Shown piece after piece: positions 21,948-24,343 of a DNA stretch of 24,343 nucleotides (position 1 is its first letter; each line of letters opens with the position of its first letter). The stretch is taken from contig CAZDLK010000033.1 in assembly GCA_964506435.1 (NCBI GenBank), positions 1 through 24,343 on the forward strand. Direction: 5' to 3'. The translations under genes were made by a program, and so were the position numbers. The stretch comes from JAOZHU01 sp964506435. Its GTDB lineage: Archaea > Thermoproteota > Bathyarchaeia > Bathyarchaeales > Bathycorpusculaceae. Under the pieces are notes generated by a model. That model had not been told where the DNA came from and made no database searches. It saw only the letters and a program-made list of their open reading frames with translations.

Positions 21948-23258
21948 TTGGGTTTTAGAACTTTCTTGGAACAACTCACCAAAAACGGCGAACTAACAAA
22001 AATCCAGAAACAAGTATCCACGGAATACGAGATGGCCGGCGTTATAGAAGCGCTCGGCGAGAAACCCGTGCTCTTCGAAAAACCAAAAGAATCCGCAATC
22101 CCAGTCGTGGCAGGTCTCGTCTCTTCCAAAGAACTTATCTCCAGTGCACTGGGCATAACAAAAGAGCAGTTGCTGCACAAGCTGGCAGGCGCCATAGCAA
22201 AACCCGTACCGCCAACCGTTGTGGCGACAGGCGAATGCCAAGAAATAATCGAAAAAGACGTGGATTTAACCAAGCTTCCAATATTGAGGTACACGGAAAA
22301 AGACGGCGGAAAATACATCACATCCGCCGTGGCAATAGTGAAAGACCCCGAATTCGGCAATAGAAACATGGCTTTCCACAGGCTAATGCTGCTGGGCAAG
22401 AACAGGTTTGTAGCCAGAATCGTTGAGCACAGAGGAACCGACTCAGCCCTCACGAAGGCTGGCGGAGAACTCGAAATCGCATTATGTATAGGCAACTCGA
22501 CTCCCGTACTTCTCGCAGCAGCCACATCCCTACCAATGGGCGTTGACGAACTCGGAATGGCTAATGCTCTGGAAAAAACAGAATTAGTCAAATGCAAAAC
22601 AATCAACCTCGAAGTCCCACGAGACTGCGAAATCGTACTAGAAGGAAAAATAACACGAGAAAAAACCGCTGAAGGACCATTCCTAGACACAACAGGCACA
22701 ATCGACAAAATACGGCAACAGCCAATAATCGAAATCAAATGCGTAACCCACAGGGAAAACCCAATTTACCAAACATTGCTGCCTGGCAGGAATGAGCATA
22801 AGTTCTTGATGGGCATGCCTAAAGAGCCGACAATCTTTACTGAAGTGAACAAGGTCTGCGAGTGCAAAGACGTCTACGTCACCCCAGGAGGATGCAGTTG
22901 GCTGCACGCAGTGGTGAAGATAAAGAAAAAGAACGCGGATGATGGCAAAAACGCAATCACCGCAGCTTTTGAAGGCCACAAGTCGCTGAAGCACTGCGTG
23001 ATTGTTGATGATGATACAGATATTTACAACCCGCATGATGTTGAATGGGCGATTGCCACAAGATTCCAAGCAGACAAAAACGCGATAATTCTGCCGCATC
23101 AGCCTGGTTCCTCTCTGGATCCGTCTGGAGACTTAACCGAAGGCAAAAAAGCAACCACCTGCAAGATGGGATTAGACGCTACGGTGCCTTTTGGGAAAAC
23201 GGACAAAAGCTTCGGGAAAGAGCAATACAGAAAAGTTGACTTGAAAAAGTACCTGTGA
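21948..23258 (+). CDS. UbiD-family decarboxylase, probable trans-anhydromevalonate 5-phosphate decarboxylase
   Basis: The 436-residue protein is a UbiD homologue. Features include the NRNMAFHR segment (138-145) in the cofactor/metal region, Arg157, and the LEVPRDCEIVLEG stretch (221-233), whose glutamates fit the family's Arg-Glu-Glu catalytic set. UbiD enzymes use prenylated FMN to decarboxylate unsaturated acids. Placed between mevalonate kinase and aconitase X, it is best read as the archaeal mevalonate-pathway enzyme that converts trans-anhydromevalonate 5-phosphate to isopentenyl phosphate. A UbiX flavin prenyltransferase would be needed elsewhere. The TTG 21948 start is supported by GGTGGAG 6 nt upstream. 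Confidence 0.88.
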   Translation: MGFRTFLEQLTKNGELTKIQKQVSTEYEMAGVIEALGEKPVLFEKPKESAIPVVAGLVSSKELISSALGITKEQLLHKLAGAIAKPVPPTVVATGECQEIIEKDVDLTKLPILRYTEKDGGKYITSAVAIVKDPEFGNRNMAFHRLMLLGKNRFVARIVEHRGTDSALTKAGGELEIALCIGNSTPVLLAAATSLPMGVDELGMANALEKTELVKCKTINLEVPRDCEIVLEGKITREKTAEGPFLDTTGTIDKIRQQPIIEIKCVTHRENPIYQTLLPGRNEHKFLMGMPKEPTIFTEVNKVCECKDVYVTPGGCSWLHAVVKIKKKNADDGKNAITAAFEGHKSLKHCVIVDDDTDIYNPHDVEWAIATRFQADKNAIILPHQPGSSLDPSGDLTEGKKATTCKMGLDATVPFGKTDKSFGKEQYRKVDLKKYL

Positions 23259-23265
23259 TTTGGCT

Positions 23266-24343
23266 ATGTATCTTACAGAAAAAGAAGAAAGAATGCTAAA
23301 CGGCGAAGAAGGCTATGCCGTCAAAAAATCCATGGAGATACTGGTCGCCTTAGGCGACATCTACGGTGCAGAACGCCTAATCAAAGTGGGCTCTGTCCAA
23401 GTAGCAGGAGTATCCTACCACAACCTCGGCGACGCTGGACTGGAATTCCTGAATGAACTTGCGAAAGACGGGCGAGTTAAAGTGCTCACGACGCTGAATC
23501 CAGCGGGAATGGATTTGGAAAACTGGCGAAACCTCGGCATCTCTGTGGAATTCGCGGAAAAACAAAACTTGGTAATCGACGCCTTCAGAAAAATGGGCAT
23601 AATCACCTCCTGCACGTGCACGCCGTACTTGATAGGCAACTTGCCCCGCTACGGAGAGCATGTCGCTTGGTCAGAATCCTCAGCAGTTACCTTTGCAAAT
23701 TCGGTTCTCGGCGCAAGAACCAACAGGGAAGGCGGGCCATCAGCGCTTGCAGCAGCTTTCGTTGGCAAAACCCCCTGCTATGGCTTGCACTTAGACGAGA
23801 ATCGTATACCCGATGTTCACGTGCAAATGGCAACTGAACTTAAGAAGCTTTCAGACTGGGGCGCCCTCGGCTACTGCATAGGCAAAAAAGCAGAAAACAA
23901 AATCCCCTACATAACGGGTGTTAAAGAGGCGGAAGTGGACGAGTTAAAGTCTTTTTGCGCTTCAGTTGTGACTTACGGCGCTAAAGCCTTGTTTTACATG
24001 CAGGGCATAACTCCAGGCTCTGAGAAGTATCAACCGCCAAAAGACACGGTTACAATTGACGCTAAGGATATTGAGGAAGCTTATAGAAACATTAACGATG
24101 AAGCAGTTGACATAGACTTCGTGTGCATAGGCTGCCCGCACTGTTCAATCAAGGAAATCGCCGAAATCGCCGAGTTGCTTAAGGACAAGAAAATTGCTGC
24201 TAACACGGAGTTCTGGGTGGCTACTTCACGAACGGCAAAGCAGCTTGCGGACATGCGAGGCTACACCGCAGTCATAGAGGCGGCTGGCGGCAAATTTGCC
24301 TGTGACACTTGTATGGCGGTGGCGCCGTTGAAAGGCAGATTCA
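23266..24343 (+). CDS. Aconitase X large subunit, probable phosphomevalonate dehydratase (partial)
   Basis: The frame starts at ATG 23266, 7 nt after the UbiD-family stop, and runs off the window end with 359 residues visible. It matches the aconitase X (DUF521/PF04412) catalytic domain from its first residues: MYLTEKEERMLNGEEGYA, then GDIYGAERLIKVGSVQVAG and YHNLGDAG. Candidate cluster cysteines are at 116/118 (SCTCTP), 287-293 (CIGCPHC) and 346/349 (CDTC). In archaea this type dehydrates mevalonate 5-phosphate to trans-anhydromevalonate 5-phosphate, working with a separate small subunit likely encoded downstream. Other aconitase X members act on hydroxyproline derivatives, but the neighbouring kinase and decarboxylase favour the mevalonate role. 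Confidence 0.9.
   Translation, partial: MYLTEKEERMLNGEEGYAVKKSMEILVALGDIYGAERLIKVGSVQVAGVSYHNLGDAGLEFLNELAKDGRVKVLTTLNPAGMDLENWRNLGISVEFAEKQNLVIDAFRKMGIITSCTCTPYLIGNLPRYGEHVAWSESSAVTFANSVLGARTNREGGPSALAAAFVGKTPCYGLHLDENRIPDVHVQMATELKKLSDWGALGYCIGKKAENKIPYITGVKEAEVDELKSFCASVVTYGAKALFYMQGITPGSEKYQPPKDTVTIDAKDIEEAYRNINDEAVDIDFVCIGCPHCSIKEIAEIAELLKDKKIAANTEFWVATSRTAKQLADMRGYTAVIEAAGGKFACDTCMAVAPLKGRF

Noticed and set aside
1..24343. CRISPR arrays, tRNA or rRNA genes
   Set aside because: No regularly spaced short repeats and no tRNA or rRNA core sequences were seen on either strand by eye.

Overview
The window looks archaeal. Translation starts use GGTGAT/GGAG-type ribosome sites or lie close to TATA boxes, the likely terminators are T-runs, and the gene content is archaeal: Lrp/AsnC, KaiC-like ATPase, HdrBC with an F420-non-reducing (Mvh-type) NiFe hydrogenase, and a mevalonate kinase / UbiD / aconitase-X cluster typical of the archaeal mevalonate pathway. 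A lineage such as Bathyarchaeia (TACK side) is my best inference, but no rRNA or marker gene is present to prove it. There are no tRNAs, rRNAs, insertion sequences or CRISPR arrays that I can see.

Left part (1-8757). After a small tandem-ACT protein comes the most unusual region: five genes that appear to form one cytoskeleton-membrane system. On the minus strand are a type I membrane protein (signal peptide, beta-rich outside, coiled tail inside) overlapping an 891-residue tubulin/FtsZ-superfamily GTPase with intact GxGxAGxN, GGGTGSG and T7-like DxxD motifs plus about 400 residues of helix. Converging on it is a 377-residue second FtsZ-fold protein whose nucleotide loops are degenerate. Divergent from that, on the minus strand, are a 798-residue polytopic membrane protein with a long soluble helical domain and, overlapping it by 4 bp, a protein with a possible PH-like N-terminal domain. 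I infer a multi-component membrane-remodelling or cell-shape apparatus.

Middle part (8758-14480). An Lrp/AsnC regulator has a clear TATA box and a near-perfect 21-bp palindrome at its predicted start site. A ribbon-helix-helix protein follows. Then comes an ammonium module: KaiC-like ATPase, Amt transporter, a 39-residue unannotated small ORF with a strong ribosome site, and GlnK (PII). A second, compositionally different Amt gene follows, with its own promoter carrying a 21-bp-spaced direct repeat.

Right part (14481-24343). A minus-strand hydrogenase cluster reads hdrC-hdrB-mvhG-mvhA with overlapping genes, then a family 2 glycosyltransferase and a hydrogenase maturation protease. hdrA and mvhD are not in the window. 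On the plus strand a mevalonate kinase, a UbiD-family decarboxylase and a truncated aconitase-X large subunit give three steps of the dehydration/decarboxylation (archaeal) mevalonate route to isopentenyl phosphate.

A 69-nt intergenic element, about 71% identical without gaps between its two copies, lies on both sides of the hydrogenase cluster (14536-14604 and 20748-20816). It can fold a conserved hairpin and each copy has an upstream TTTAAA box, so it may be a pair of small RNA genes.
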